Virus record (IMG/VR): IMGVR_UViG_3300002835_009731
Location: 1 to 30,682 of that record
Source of the DNA: a virus
Reading direction: 5' to 3' (one strand)
DNA length: 30,682 bases
In this document: positions 19,482-25,520 of the stretch, one piece after another
Layout: each line of letters begins with the position of its first letter
How positions within the stretch are numbered: the stretch's first letter is position 1
Position numbers and translations under genes: made by a program
Notes under the pieces: model-generated
The model's input: only the letters and a program-made list of their open reading frames with translations
Told to the model about the DNA's origin: nothing
Databases searched by the model: none

Positions 19482-19968
19482 TTCCGTGGTCTTTCATTAT
19501 ATTCTTGATAAGTGAGATAATTTCCGCTTTACGTTTCTTTGGTACATAAACATCACTGAGGATCTTTAAATAGTCTGAGCGGCATTTTGACGGGAGGTGT
19601 TGGTCAATAACTTTACTCATGTGGGAGACATCTATATTAATATCTACATCATCGTCTTCAGTCTCAAGACAGTCATCATAAGATAATTGTGAGGGGTTTA
19701 AGATCTTTTTCTTTTCGGTATCATTCTTAGTAAAATAGTTGTCGCGGACGAAATTCTTGAGTCGATTAGATAGATTGACTGATAGGAAGTTTTCAAGGGG
19801 GCGGGCTTCGTCATAGCGATCAAGGGCGTCCATGCATATAATATAAGCTTCTTGCTTTATATCATCAACGTCATAACCATTGAAGGTATACTTGGGAGCA
19901 ATACGGTCTACTACTAATAATATCTTTTGCATTACTTCTTTTTCTGACATATTTTTTGGTATCTTCAT
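19474..19968 (-). CDS. Late sigma factor, T4 gp55-like
   Basis: 164 aa from ATG at 19968, which overlaps the upstream stop as ATGA. Residues about 25-85 read as sigma70 region 2: YTFNGYDVDDIKQEAYIICM, ALDRYDEARPLENFLSVNL, RLKNFVRDNYF. The FNGYxxxxxKQE and YDE elements closely recall T4 gp55 (FNFSGY, WKQEM, FDE). No region 4 is seen, matching the short gp55 type that needs a sliding-clamp coactivator in T4. The C-terminal basic helix (VPKKRKAEIISLIKNIMKD) could contact polymerase. Likely directs host RNA polymerase to late promoters. Confidence 0.85.
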   Translation of the reverse strand: MKIPKNMSEKEVMQKILLVVDRIAPKYTFNGYDVDDIKQEAYIICMDALDRYDEARPLENFLSVNLSNRLKNFVRDNYFTKNDTEKKKILNPSQLSYDDCLETEDDDVDINIDVSHMSKVIDQHLPSKCRSDYLKILSDVYVPKKRKAEIISLIKNIMKDHGNA

Positions 19969-20738
19969 TCGTCTTCGAATCTCCATAATAGTGTTCGCCA
20001 ACGAGATCCGTCGAAGTATTGAATAGTGTCGTGTTCTTCATTGTAAATGATGCTGCCTTTTTTTATTTGCGCTGGTTTACTTGGGGTCAACTGTAATATT
20101 TTGGTTTTTAACTTCTTAACGTCTAGTTGAGAGCAGGATAAGATAATTTGTTTAGTGCAGTCAAGTAGCAGATTGGTGGCTTTGGTGCATATATCTGAAA
20201 TAGAAAGTGAGGTAACATTACCATCAAGTCTTCCAATAAGGGAGTTTTCATCTACATTGACGATATTGACGGGGTTATCTGGAATAGAAACTATTAATGA
20301 GTGGGGGTCAACTAATAATTCTGGAAGAGAGTGGGCGTGATAAGAGTGAACAACTAAGTAATCGTCAGGATCGTGACATCCAAAAGCATTAACTGGTCTT
20401 ACAACGGGGCCAATCTGCTCGTCACCGTGCTTATATAGCAAGGGCTGAGATCGTTTAAGAAGAATAATATTGGGGGCTTCTTGAAAGAGATGGCCTATAC
20501 CTATCTCTAGGTCAATTAGCTTGCGCTTATTATACTTTTCAAGCCTGTAGTAAAACTTGTGATCTAATCCAAAAGCGACTAGAAAACTGTTATTAGAAGA
20601 ACAGGGGGGATTTTTTTGATAACGAAGCTCTGGAAAATATTCACATACCTGTTCAGTACCAGATAGAAATATATCGCAGGAGTTTTCTGTGGGCAATCCA
20701 CGTTCAAGAATCTGTATGGGGCTTGTCTTTAACTTCAT
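19965..20738 (-). CDS. Hypothetical protein, possible virion component
   Basis: 257 aa from ATG at 20738 (GAGG shortly upstream; an in-frame TTG at 20747 is the alternative). Not recognised. The body is beta-rich without enzyme motifs. The last 35 residues (KKGSIIYNEEHDTIQYFDGS, then RWRTLLW) match the Y-N-x-x-x-x-x-x-Q/K-Y-F/Y-D-G-S-x-W pattern common at ends of phage fibre proteins. It opens the late operon after a short acidic ORF, and its stop overlaps the sigma factor start. Confidence 0.65.
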   Translation of the reverse strand: MKLKTSPIQILERGLPTENSCDIFLSGTEQVCEYFPELRYQKNPPCSSNNSFLVAFGLDHKFYYRLEKYNKRKLIDLEIGIGHLFQEAPNIILLKRSQPLLYKHGDEQIGPVVRPVNAFGCHDPDDYLVVHSYHAHSLPELLVDPHSLIVSIPDNPVNIVNVDENSLIGRLDGNVTSLSISDICTKATNLLLDCTKQIILSCSQLDVKKLKTKILQLTPSKPAQIKKGSIIYNEEHDTIQYFDGSRWRTLLWRFEDE

Positions 20739-20868
20739 CGTCCTCAAGTTCCTTTAGTAATTCTTCCATTGGAACGTCTGGCTGTTCCAAGTCCACCATG
20801 ACGGATCGCTTGACTTCGGCTGTAGCTTTACAATTCAATTCACAATCTAATTGTTTCTTTTCATTCAT
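20704..20868 (-). CDS. Small acidic leader ORF of the late operon
   Basis: 54 aa, too short for common gene calls. ATG at 20868 with GAGGAG upstream, immediately behind the promoter at 20888-20916. Sequence is acidic at its C-terminal half (MEELLKELEDDEVKD) with three Cys-free helical turns there and two Cys near residues 9 and 13. Its end overlaps the next gene by 35 bases in another frame, so it may couple translation to it. Function unknown. Confidence 0.6.
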   Translation of the reverse strand: MNEKKQLDCELNCKATAEVKRSVMVDLEQPDVPMEELLKELEDDEVKDKPHTDS

Positions 20869-20887
20869 ATTAGAATCTCCTCATGGT

Positions 20888-20916
20888 ATTATACACTCTT
20901 AGACGAAATGTAGCAA
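20888..20916 (-). promoter_or_regulatory. Promoter of the minus-strand late operon
   Basis: Minus strand TTGCTA, 17 bases, TATAAT (20893-20888), about 20 bases before the first ATG at 20868. This is the best sigma70-like site on the minus strand, and it also holds the GTGTATAAT form shared with candidate late elements. Confidence 0.65.
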
Positions 20917-20959
20917 AAAATATGGTTTTTTATTGGAGGTTGTTGTATTATATATTAAG

Positions 20960-20992
20960 GACGTAACTCTAAAAACAAGAAGGGACTCTCAT
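20960..20992 (+). repeat. Possible degenerate single 33-bp unit at the divergent region
   Basis: GACGTAACTC at 20960-20969 is identical to the left arm of units at 23702 and 24568; the right arm (GGGACTCTCAT) is poorly conserved. It lies between the diverging subtilase and late operons. It could be a decayed relative of the six modules or a chance match. Confidence 0.3.
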
Positions 20993-22196
20993 GTTACATT
21001 TTGAACAATTAAATTCTAGACAAATGTTGAGTTTGAATACGTGGGGTTTAGAGCAAATTAATCTACATTTAGCTCATACTATAACAAGAGGATCGCCAGA
21101 TATCGTAGTAGCAATTATTGATAGTGGAATGAATACTAAGTTGGGTAATGTGTGGGTAAATAAAGGCGAGATTGCAAACAACGGGATTGACGATGAGGGG
21201 AACGGATATATAGATGATATAAATGGATGGAATTTTGCAAATAATACAAACGACCCTACAGATAAATATGGGCATGGAACGCATGTTGCTGGCATCGTGG
21301 CTCAAGTTGCTCCAACAATATCTATAATGCCACTAAAGTTTCTAGATGATAGAGGAGTGGGAAATACTGGTGGGGCAATACAAGCTATTAAATACGTTAA
21401 CATGATGAAAGAAAAGTATAATGTGAATATTGTCGCTGTAAATGCTAGCTGGGGTGGTGGTACAGGATTTTCAAATATGCTATATCAAGAAGTAGAAAAT
21501 CTTAATAAGAATGAGATTATGTTTGTTGCTGCGGCTGGTAACTCTGCTAGGAACACTGATTTAACTCCATCATATCCTTCATGTTTTCCGTCTAATAACG
21601 TAGTGAGCGTGGGTGCTTTGGGCTACTACAGTAAGAACAATCTAGTGGGGTTTTCTAATTATGGAAAGAATAGTGTGGACTTGGCATCTCCGGGTAGTGT
21701 GATATATAGTACATTACCAAATAATAGATATGGATATTTAAGCGGAACAAGTATGGCTGCACCATTCGTAACTGGCACAATTGGACTCATGAAGAGTGCA
21801 AATCACAGTATGACGATAAGTGAGATCAAGATGGATCTGTTAAGTAGCGTGAATTTGTTACCATCCTTAACAGATAAAGTAGTGTCGGGCGGGGTTTTAG
21901 ATGCTAATAATGCTGTGAGGTTATCAATAGATTTAGATAAAATTGATTATATTTCCATACCGGCAGAGCCAAGTGTAGTTAAAGCGACATTAACCAAAGT
22001 GTTTGGAGTAATTAAGCAGCCGTATCCTGCTGATATTTCTGTTGTGATCAACGGGCGGGAAGCTAAAACGTTTACAACTATTGGGCAGTTCAGTGAACCG
22101 TTAAGAAGGAGTATGTTTCGTAGGGGTTGGAACAATGTTGAAATATACGAGAATGGGGTACTGTTGAGTCGTATGCGAGTTAGAAGGATCGTGTGA
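20991..22196 (+). CDS. Subtilisin-like serine protease (S8) with LEPR-XLL-like N-terminus
   Basis: 401 aa, ATG after AGAAGGGA. Full S8 domain (about 30-300): Asp44 in VVAIIDSGMN, His95 in YGHGTHVAGI, oxyanion Asn184 in AAAGNSA, Ser254 in LSGTSMAAPF. All catalytic residues are present. The first residues FEQLNSRQMLSLNTWGLEQIN resemble the LEPR-XLL leader of planctomycete extracytoplasmic proteins, and TWGLEQIN is a usual start of S8 domains. No hydrophobic signal peptide is visible. The C-terminal about 85 residues form a small beta domain. It stands alone between divergent operons, like a moron gene probably acquired from the host. Possible roles: lysis, surface-layer degradation or exclusion; unproven. 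Confidence 0.93.
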   Translation: MLHFEQLNSRQMLSLNTWGLEQINLHLAHTITRGSPDIVVAIIDSGMNTKLGNVWVNKGEIANNGIDDEGNGYIDDINGWNFANNTNDPTDKYGHGTHVAGIVAQVAPTISIMPLKFLDDRGVGNTGGAIQAIKYVNMMKEKYNVNIVAVNASWGGGTGFSNMLYQEVENLNKNEIMFVAAAGNSARNTDLTPSYPSCFPSNNVVSVGALGYYSKNNLVGFSNYGKNSVDLASPGSVIYSTLPNNRYGYLSGTSMAAPFVTGTIGLMKSANHSMTISEIKMDLLSSVNLLPSLTDKVVSGGVLDANNAVRLSIDLDKIDYISIPAEPSVVKATLTKVFGVIKQPYPADISVVINGREAKTFTTIGQFSEPLRRSMFRRGWNNVEIYENGVLLSRMRVRRIV

Positions 22197-22264
22197 TGCT
22201 AATGGATTGGGTAATACATTAATGTTATTTGTTTCCTATTGTTTTTGGACCACCCCGAGGTTTT

Positions 22265-22290
22265 CTGCCAGTTTGGCAGCTTCCGTTTTC
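22265..22290 (+). terminator. Possible terminator of the subtilase gene
   Basis: Hairpin CTGCCA, 3-nt loop, TGGCAG, followed by CTTCCGTTTTC. GGTTTT and AAAACC further out (22259, 22297) could extend pairing. The T run is imperfect, so confidence is modest. It lies 70 bases after the stop. Confidence 0.45.
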
Positions 22291-22305
22291 TAAGATAAAA
22301 CCCCC

Positions 22306-22391
22306 ACCGTAAGTCCTTACGTACCAAGGACTTAGAGCATACATAGTGGGCCAAAATCGCCGTAAGTCCAATGATATCAACCACTTACATC
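22306..22391 (+). repeat. Bipartite palindrome module, copy 1
   Basis: Units 22306-22338 and 22359-22391, 20-bp spacer. Unit a has a perfect 9-bp inverted repeat TAAGTCCTT/AAGGACTTA with a 7-nt loop. Unit b keeps GTAAGT/ACTTAC. The spacer here is the least G-rich of the six (GTGGGCC). Followed by a promoter at 22429. Confidence 0.9.
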
Positions 22392-22428
22392 AAAAGAAAA
22401 TAATTTTGGAAAAATCTGAAGATTTCCC

Positions 22429-22456
22429 TTGACAACGCCGATATATACTGTATAAT
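22429..22456 (+). promoter_or_regulatory. Early promoter 1 (module 1)
   Basis: TTGACA, 16 bases containing CCGATA, TATAAT. Just upstream lies AAATCTGAAGATTT, a small inverted repeat also seen in part before other early promoters. Confidence 0.9.
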
Positions 22457-22493
22457 GGTAGTAGAAGAGAACGATAGAGAAAAGGATAGAAAA

Positions 22494-22697
22494 ATGGAAA
22501 AGGTTCAAAGCGTCAACGGTTTCATCAGCAGTCTCCCCAAGATTCGCAAGCGTCGAATCTGGAAGGTGATCATTAACGGTACGGTTGTTCAGGGCGTTTC
22601 CGCTTCTGACAATCGCAAAGAGACTGCACAAGCGTACATCGCTAGCAAGTATCCGGGTCAAGCTTTCACCCTGAAATTTTCTCACTGGAAAATCTAA
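22494..22697 (+). CDS. Small early protein, hypothetical
   Basis: 67 aa. I use ATG at 22494 (AAAAGGA upstream) because an earlier in-frame ATG at 22455 overlaps the -10 box and could not be in the transcript. Basic protein (SLPKIRKRRIWKVIINGTVV) with an alternating beta pattern; a nucleic-acid-binding role is possible but unproven. First gene of its block. Confidence 0.75.
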   Translation: MEKVQSVNGFISSLPKIRKRRIWKVIINGTVVQGVSASDNRKETAQAYIASKYPGQAFTLKFSHWKI

Positions 22698-22702
22698 GGT
22701 AC

Positions 22703-22731
22703 TTGACACAGGCCGACCGATACTATATAAT
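22703..22731 (+). promoter_or_regulatory. Early promoter 2
   Basis: TTGACA, 17 bases (CAGGCCGACCGATACTA), TATAAT. It begins 6 bases after the previous stop, so this small gene has its own promoter. CCGATA lies 3 bases before the -10. Confidence 0.9.
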
Positions 22732-22766
22732 AGAGAAACAAGAGAAAAGGAAAAAGGAAAAAGAAA

Positions 22767-22961
22767 ATGGTTACTTACGAAACTTGGCATACGATGAAAT
22801 TTGGCAACACTACTGCAACCTTCAAGGTTTATCGTAGTGGTGCATTTGTTATCCAGACTATCTTGCGTGATGGTAAGGATGTTACGAGTAACCTTCTCAC
22901 TAACCGTAATGTCTCTGGGTTGATTCGATTCAATGTCGCAAATAAAATTATCGACTATTGA
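22767..22961 (+). CDS. Small early protein, hypothetical
   Basis: 64 aa, AAAAAGGAAAAAGAAA leader. Beta-rich small domain (TATFKVYRSGAFVIQTILRD). Not recognised. Its TGA stop is part of the TTGACA -35 box of the next promoter. Confidence 0.72.
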   Translation: MVTYETWHTMKFGNTTATFKVYRSGAFVIQTILRDGKDVTSNLLTNRNVSGLIRFNVANKIIDY

Positions 22962-22986
22962 CAACCCATAGCCCATACTGTATAAT
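22958..22986 (+). promoter_or_regulatory. Early promoter 3
   Basis: TTGACA, 17 bases, TATAAT. The -35 contains the stop codon of the preceding gene. The spacer has CCCATA instead of CCGATA. Confidence 0.88.
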
Positions 22987-23012
22987 ATCAGCACAAGAGA
23001 AAAGGAAACACA

Positions 23013-23162
23013 ATGACCATTCAAGTACAACACACAATTCGCCGCCTTGTCGCTCGTCATGGTTATTCTGCTACATTTGTACAGCACATGGGCGAGGGTA
23101 TTTGTTTGTATAGTGTAGGCGGTATCATGTATCGCATTCGTGGCGATGGTACGATTCTCTAA
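23013..23162 (+). CDS. Small early protein, hypothetical
   Basis: 49 aa with AAAAGGAAACACA before ATG. MTIQVQHTIRRLVARHGYSA then a short beta stretch. Basic; unrecognised. Supported by its own promoter, ribosome site and tight spacing to neighbours. Confidence 0.65.
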   Translation: MTIQVQHTIRRLVARHGYSATFVQHMGEGICLYSVGGIMYRIRGDGTIL

Positions 23163-23179
23163 GAAATAAGGTATATAGA

Positions 23180-23293
23180 ATGATTACGATGATCGAATAT
23201 GTTCAGTTGTTTGCGTTGATTTGTGGTGCAGGCTTTTGTAGCTATACTGCACATGAGGTAGGTAACGCTATTCAATCTATACTGAACGACTAA
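23180..23293 (+). CDS. Small membrane peptide (probable)
   Basis: 37 aa with AAGG upstream. One hydrophobic segment (about residues 8-22, QLFALICGAGFC), likely membrane-inserting. Its initiation region TAAGGTATATAGAATGA is identical to that of the next gene. Confidence 0.5.
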   Translation: MITMIEYVQLFALICGAGFCSYTAHEVGNAIQSILND

Positions 23294-23310
23294 CACACAC
23301 ACACACACAC
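23293..23310 (+). repeat. (AC)9 dinucleotide tract
   Basis: Nine AC units between two small genes, just after the stop. Slippage here would change only the intergenic length. Confidence 0.9.
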
Positions 23311-23323
23311 TAAGGTATATAGA

Positions 23324-23644
23324 ATGACACACTACGAAGCTACTAACATGGTGCATGGTAAGACTAAGCGCACTACTCGCAAGGTAGGTAACAATACATA
23401 TGCGGAGATATTGCCCGATGGTAGCGTAGGCATTATGCTACATGGTACATGCGTTGTACGTATTCATTACGATAACAGTGCAACACTTAATACAGGTGGA
23501 TGGTATACCAGTACCACTAAGGATAGGATTAATCAGTATTCACCTGTACGCGTGTACCAGAAGAAGGGTGAATGGTATCTGAACGATGGTACACCATACG
23601 TAGATGGTATGAATGTTAAGGATGATAAGACATGGATATGGTAG
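23324..23644 (+). CDS. Conserved early phage protein of unknown function
   Basis: 106 aa. Contains TLNTGGWYTSTTKDRINQY, a motif I recognise from small proteins of many phages (GW-T-TTK-RIN), flanked by beta strands (TYAEILPDGSVGIMLHGTCV) and a W-rich C-terminus (GEWYLNDGTPYVDG). Function unknown; family resemblance from memory. Last gene of block 1; module 2 starts 4 bases after its stop. Confidence 0.8.
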   Translation: MTHYEATNMVHGKTKRTTRKVGNNTYAEILPDGSVGIMLHGTCVVRIHYDNSATLNTGGWYTSTTKDRINQYSPVRVYQKKGEWYLNDGTPYVDGMNVKDDKTWIW

Positions 23645-23648
23645 AGTA

Positions 23649-23734
23649 GACGTAAAACCTTGCAGCGTAAGGACTTAGGGCGAGGCGGGCGGCGGTAATT
23701 TGACGTAACTCCTTATGTAGTATAGACTTAGGAT
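23649..23734 (+). repeat. Bipartite palindrome module, copy 2
   Basis: Units 23649-23681 and 23702-23734, spacer GAGGCGGGCGGCGGTAATTT. Starts 4 bases after the preceding stop. The inner stem of unit a is CCTT/AAGG. Confidence 0.9.
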
Positions 23735-23760
23735 GTATTTCCCTATATAACCAGCTAGCG

Positions 23761-23810
23761 CCACGCATGGCACGGGAGTTGCATACAGCAATTACTGTGC
23801 CAATGTGTGG
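23761..23810 (+). other. 50-nt strong hairpin between module 2 and its promoter
   Basis: CCACGCATGGCAC (23761) pairs with GTGCCAATGTGTGG (23797) with one bulge and one mismatch, and an inner stem AGTTGC/GCAATT closes a 5-nt loop. No T run follows on either strand, so it does not look like a terminator. It could be a structured RNA, a replication structure or a protein site. Confidence 0.75.
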
Positions 23811-23866
23811 AAAAATCGGGGGAATTAGTGTCAAATTCTCTTGACAATATTCTTGGAATTTTTCGC

Positions 23867-23894
23867 TTGCAATCTAAAGAATGTGCTGTATAAT
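23867..23894 (+). promoter_or_regulatory. Early promoter 4 (module 2)
   Basis: TTGCAA, 16 bases, TATAAT. A perfect TTGACA at 23841 lies 42 bases from this -10 and cannot serve it. Confidence 0.7.
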
Positions 23895-23925
23895 GTCGAT
23901 ATAAGAAGTAAGAGAGAAAGAGAGA

Positions 23926-24150
23926 ATGAAAATGAGAAAGCCTCCAAAGATTGCAACTGTCAAGGGTAAGATTCAGGCTTATGCCTATAAGTGTGGGTTT
24001 AGCTATCATCCTCAGATGGATGGTACGTTCGCCCTGTTCGATATCCATATGGGATATTACGTTTGTCGCGGTTCGCACGATAGGGTTGTCCAGTTTGTGA
24101 TGGATGACCTTTGGGCGAAGTATTATCGGTCTAATCCAACTAACGTCTAG
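23926..24150 (+). CDS. Small early protein, hypothetical
   Basis: 74 aa, purine-only leader without a true Shine-Dalgarno. The in-frame ATG at 23932 is an alternative start. Basic N-terminus (MKMRKPPKIATVKGKI) then an aromatic-rich domain (GFSYHPQMDGTFALFDIHMG). First gene of block 2. Confidence 0.7.
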   Translation: MKMRKPPKIATVKGKIQAYAYKCGFSYHPQMDGTFALFDIHMGYYVCRGSHDRVVQFVMDDLWAKYYRSNPTNV

Positions 24151-24160
24151 AAAGAAAACT

Positions 24161-24334
24161 ATGAGAATGATTCAATATCCTTTCGTGTGGGTCATGGGTG
24201 CTTTCCTGACTGTAATGGAAACGTTGTGCGAAGTATGGCAGCGTTTTAAGGAATATGATGAGATGAGGGCAAGGGGCTATACTCTCATGAAGAATGATAA
24301 GGGCGATGATTTTTGGGTTGGATACGGCGACTAA
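24161..24334 (+). CDS. Small membrane-associated protein, hypothetical
   Basis: 57 aa from ATG at 24161; a longer in-frame start lies inside the previous gene. Hydrophobic residues about 4-23 (IQYPFVWVMGAFLTVMETLC) could cross the membrane, followed by a charged tail. Confidence 0.6.
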   Translation: MRMIQYPFVWVMGAFLTVMETLCEVWQRFKEYDEMRARGYTLMKNDKGDDFWVGYGD

Positions 24335-24352
24335 AAACAACGAGGTGCAAGG

Positions 24353-24466
24353 ATGTACAGTATAGACTTTGTTAGTGTGACTCTTGGATATGTTGTTGGT
24401 GTGGCATTGTGCTATACCACTATGAAAATGATCTACGAATTGGAAAACCACGACAATGACGAATGA
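24353..24466 (+). CDS. Small membrane peptide (probable)
   Basis: 37 aa with GAGGTGCAAGG upstream. Hydrophobic segment VSVTLGYVVGVALCYTTM, then acidic ELENHDNDE. Single-span membrane peptide, unknown role. Confidence 0.55.
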   Translation: MYSIDFVSVTLGYVVGVALCYTTMKMIYELENHDNDE

Positions 24467-24536
24467 ACAGATGTATAGCTTGTGGGGCTTCTCATTCTTT
24501 CTTGGTTGCCTTGCGACGTATCTCCTTACAGCATAA
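24456..24536 (+). CDS. Possible 26-aa membrane peptide ending inside module 3
   Basis: ATG at 24456 overlaps the previous gene by 11 bases. Hydrophobic throughout (LWGFSFFLGCLATYLL). Its stop lies within the first 33-bp unit of module 3. Without homologues it could be chance. The stretch 24467-24775 otherwise holds module 3, short repeats, a terminator and a promoter. Confidence 0.35.
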   Translation: MTNEQMYSLWGFSFFLGCLATYLLTA

Positions 24537-24600
24537 GGACTTACGACAAGGCGGGCGGGCCAAATTTGACGTAACTCCTTTGCTACCAACGACTTACGAC
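24515..24600 (+). repeat. Bipartite palindrome module, copy 3
   Basis: Units 24515-24547 and 24568-24600, spacer AAGGCGGGCGGGCCAAATTT. Both units end in ACTTACGAC and start with GACGTA. Confidence 0.92.
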
Positions 24601-24605
24601 GAATT

Positions 24606-24646
24606 GCAAAATGCAATGCAAAATGCAAAACGCTGAAGCAAAATGC
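24606..24646 (+). repeat. Three GCAAAATGC direct repeats
   Basis: Exact copies at 24606, 24618 and 24638, right behind module 3. Short iteron-like repeats; possible protein binding sites or a slippage product. Confidence 0.85.
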
Positions 24647-24647
24647 T

Positions 24648-24676
24648 ACACTGCCACTCTGGCATAGTGTGTTTTT
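24648..24676 (+). terminator. Intrinsic terminator of block 2
   Basis: ACACT and GCCA pair with TGGC and AGTGT around a 3-nt loop with a 2-nt bulge, followed by GTTTTTC. It lies between module 3 and the next promoter, so the module itself is probably not the only stop signal here. Confidence 0.75.
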
Positions 24677-24705
24677 CACGGGAAAAATGGCACAAAAATC
24701 TTTTT

Positions 24706-24735
24706 TTGATTGGCACGGAAGATGCACTATATAGA
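24706..24735 (+). promoter_or_regulatory. Early promoter 5 (module 3)
   Basis: TTGATT, then TATATA at 24728 (16-bp spacing) or TATAGA at 24730 (18 bp). Weaker than the others. Confidence 0.6.
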
Positions 24736-24775
24736 GGTAGAAAAAGAAGAAAAAGAAGAAAGAAAGAGAAAGAAA

Positions 24776-24964
24776 ATGAATATCAAGACTTTTACCGAAT
24801 CCCTCAAGCCTATCTACATCTACGATCATCTCGTACACATGAAGAATGGAAAAGCCTATAGGGTTTATCGTTGTGGTAGTGATCGTGCAGTTTACGCATA
24901 CATGCGTTCTCAGGGTTTCGATACCAAAGAAATCGTAAAAATCGATCTGGTTGCAAAAAAATAG
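24776..24964 (+). CDS. Small early protein, hypothetical
   Basis: 62 aa from ATG at 24776; an earlier in-frame start at 24710 overlaps the promoter. The leader is about 40 nearly pure purines (GAAAAAGAAG type). Sequence SLKPIYIYDHLVHMKNGKAY then YRVYRCGSDRAVYAYM; basic end. Function unknown. Confidence 0.7.
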   Translation: MNIKTFTESLKPIYIYDHLVHMKNGKAYRVYRCGSDRAVYAYMRSQGFDTKEIVKIDLVAKK

Positions 24965-24967
24965 GGC

Positions 24968-24995
24968 TTGACAAATAAAAAAAGTGTGGTATAAT
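24968..24995 (+). promoter_or_regulatory. Early promoter 6
   Basis: TTGACA, 16 bases, TATAAT, 3 bases after the previous stop. No CGAT in its A-rich spacer. Confidence 0.88.
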
Positions 24996-25020
24996 GTTAG
25001 AAAGAGAAAGAGAGATAGAG

Positions 25021-25146
25021 ATGATTGATAGAGAAAAGATGATTGCTGAAATTCAAGAAAGTTTCGCCAAGATTGGTGCAAAGCCTCTTAGCGAAAAGAG
25101 ACTCAATGAAATCATTGATGAAGAAATTGCAAGATTCAAGGCTTGA
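25021..25146 (+). CDS. Small helical early protein
   Basis: 41 aa behind a purine-only leader. Predicted almost entirely helical and charged (MIDREKMIAEIQESFAKIGA, KRLNEIIDEEIARF). The TGA stop lies inside the next -35 box. A short promoter-gene-promoter unit, which supports it as real. Confidence 0.65.
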   Translation: MIDREKMIAEIQESFAKIGAKPLSEKRLNEIIDEEIARFKA

Positions 25147-25171
25147 CAACTAAAAGCCGATACTGTATAAT
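25143..25171 (+). promoter_or_regulatory. Early promoter 7
   Basis: TTGACA, 17 bases with CCGATA, TATAAT. The -35 contains the previous stop codon. Confidence 0.9.
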
Positions 25172-25203
25172 AGAAGAACAAGAAAGAAAGAGAAAGAAAG
25201 AAA

Positions 25204-25518
25204 ATGAAAAACAAGTTTCCCATCATTGAAAAAGCAAAGCGTCAAGCTCGTCTGTGTTTCCTTGGAATTGCACTTCCCACCGCTGTCAAGAGCATCGATG
25301 GTGAAATGGTGCAAGTTGAAAAGGTAATCAAGTTCAATCGTACCGCTCTCAAGAATATCGGAAAGCGTAAGACTGAAAGTGTCGATCCGCGATATGTTGG
25401 CGGTGAAGATAAGATGCGTTATAAGGTTGGAAAGCCGGGAAGTGCTGAACGTGTTGAAGCACTGATCGTGCAGTATGCTAGTCTCGCTGAAGATGAAATG
25501 TCACCCTTTGAGGATTGA
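25204..25518 (+). CDS. Basic early protein, hypothetical
   Basis: 104 aa, ATG after a run of GAAA repeats. Lys/Arg-rich (EKAKRQARLC, ALKNIGKRKTES, KMRYKVGKPG), acidic C-terminus. Could bind nucleic acid; not recognised. Coupled to the next gene (ATG 3 bases after the stop). Confidence 0.75.
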   Translation: MKNKFPIIEKAKRQARLCFLGIALPTAVKSIDGEMVQVEKVIKFNRTALKNIGKRKTESVDPRYVGGEDKMRYKVGKPGSAERVEALIVQYASLAEDEMSPFED

Positions 25519-25520
25519 AA

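Larger units (their letters stand above)
23167..23327 (+). repeat. 17-bp duplicated translation initiation region
   Basis: TAAGGTATATAGAATGA occurs at 23167-23183 and 23311-23327, both times spanning the ribosome site and ATG. This suggests local duplication of a start region or gene. Confidence 0.85.

Noticed and set aside
20923-20956. Plus-strand promoter for the subtilase gene
   Set aside because: TATTAT or TATATT is present but no acceptable -35 at standard spacing; not listed as a feature.
22377-23087. 236-codon minus-strand ORF
   Set aside because: Antisense to three small genes with plus-strand promoters; no ribosome site or recognisable motif.
23841-23846. Perfect TTGACA upstream of promoter 4
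   Set aside because: No -10 element at 15-19 bases; the real -10 is 42 bases away and better served by TTGCAA at 23867.
24140-25081. 313-codon minus-strand ORF
   Set aside because: It runs antisense through promoters, module 3, a terminator and several well-supported small plus genes, with a low-complexity Ser/Phe/Leu composition.
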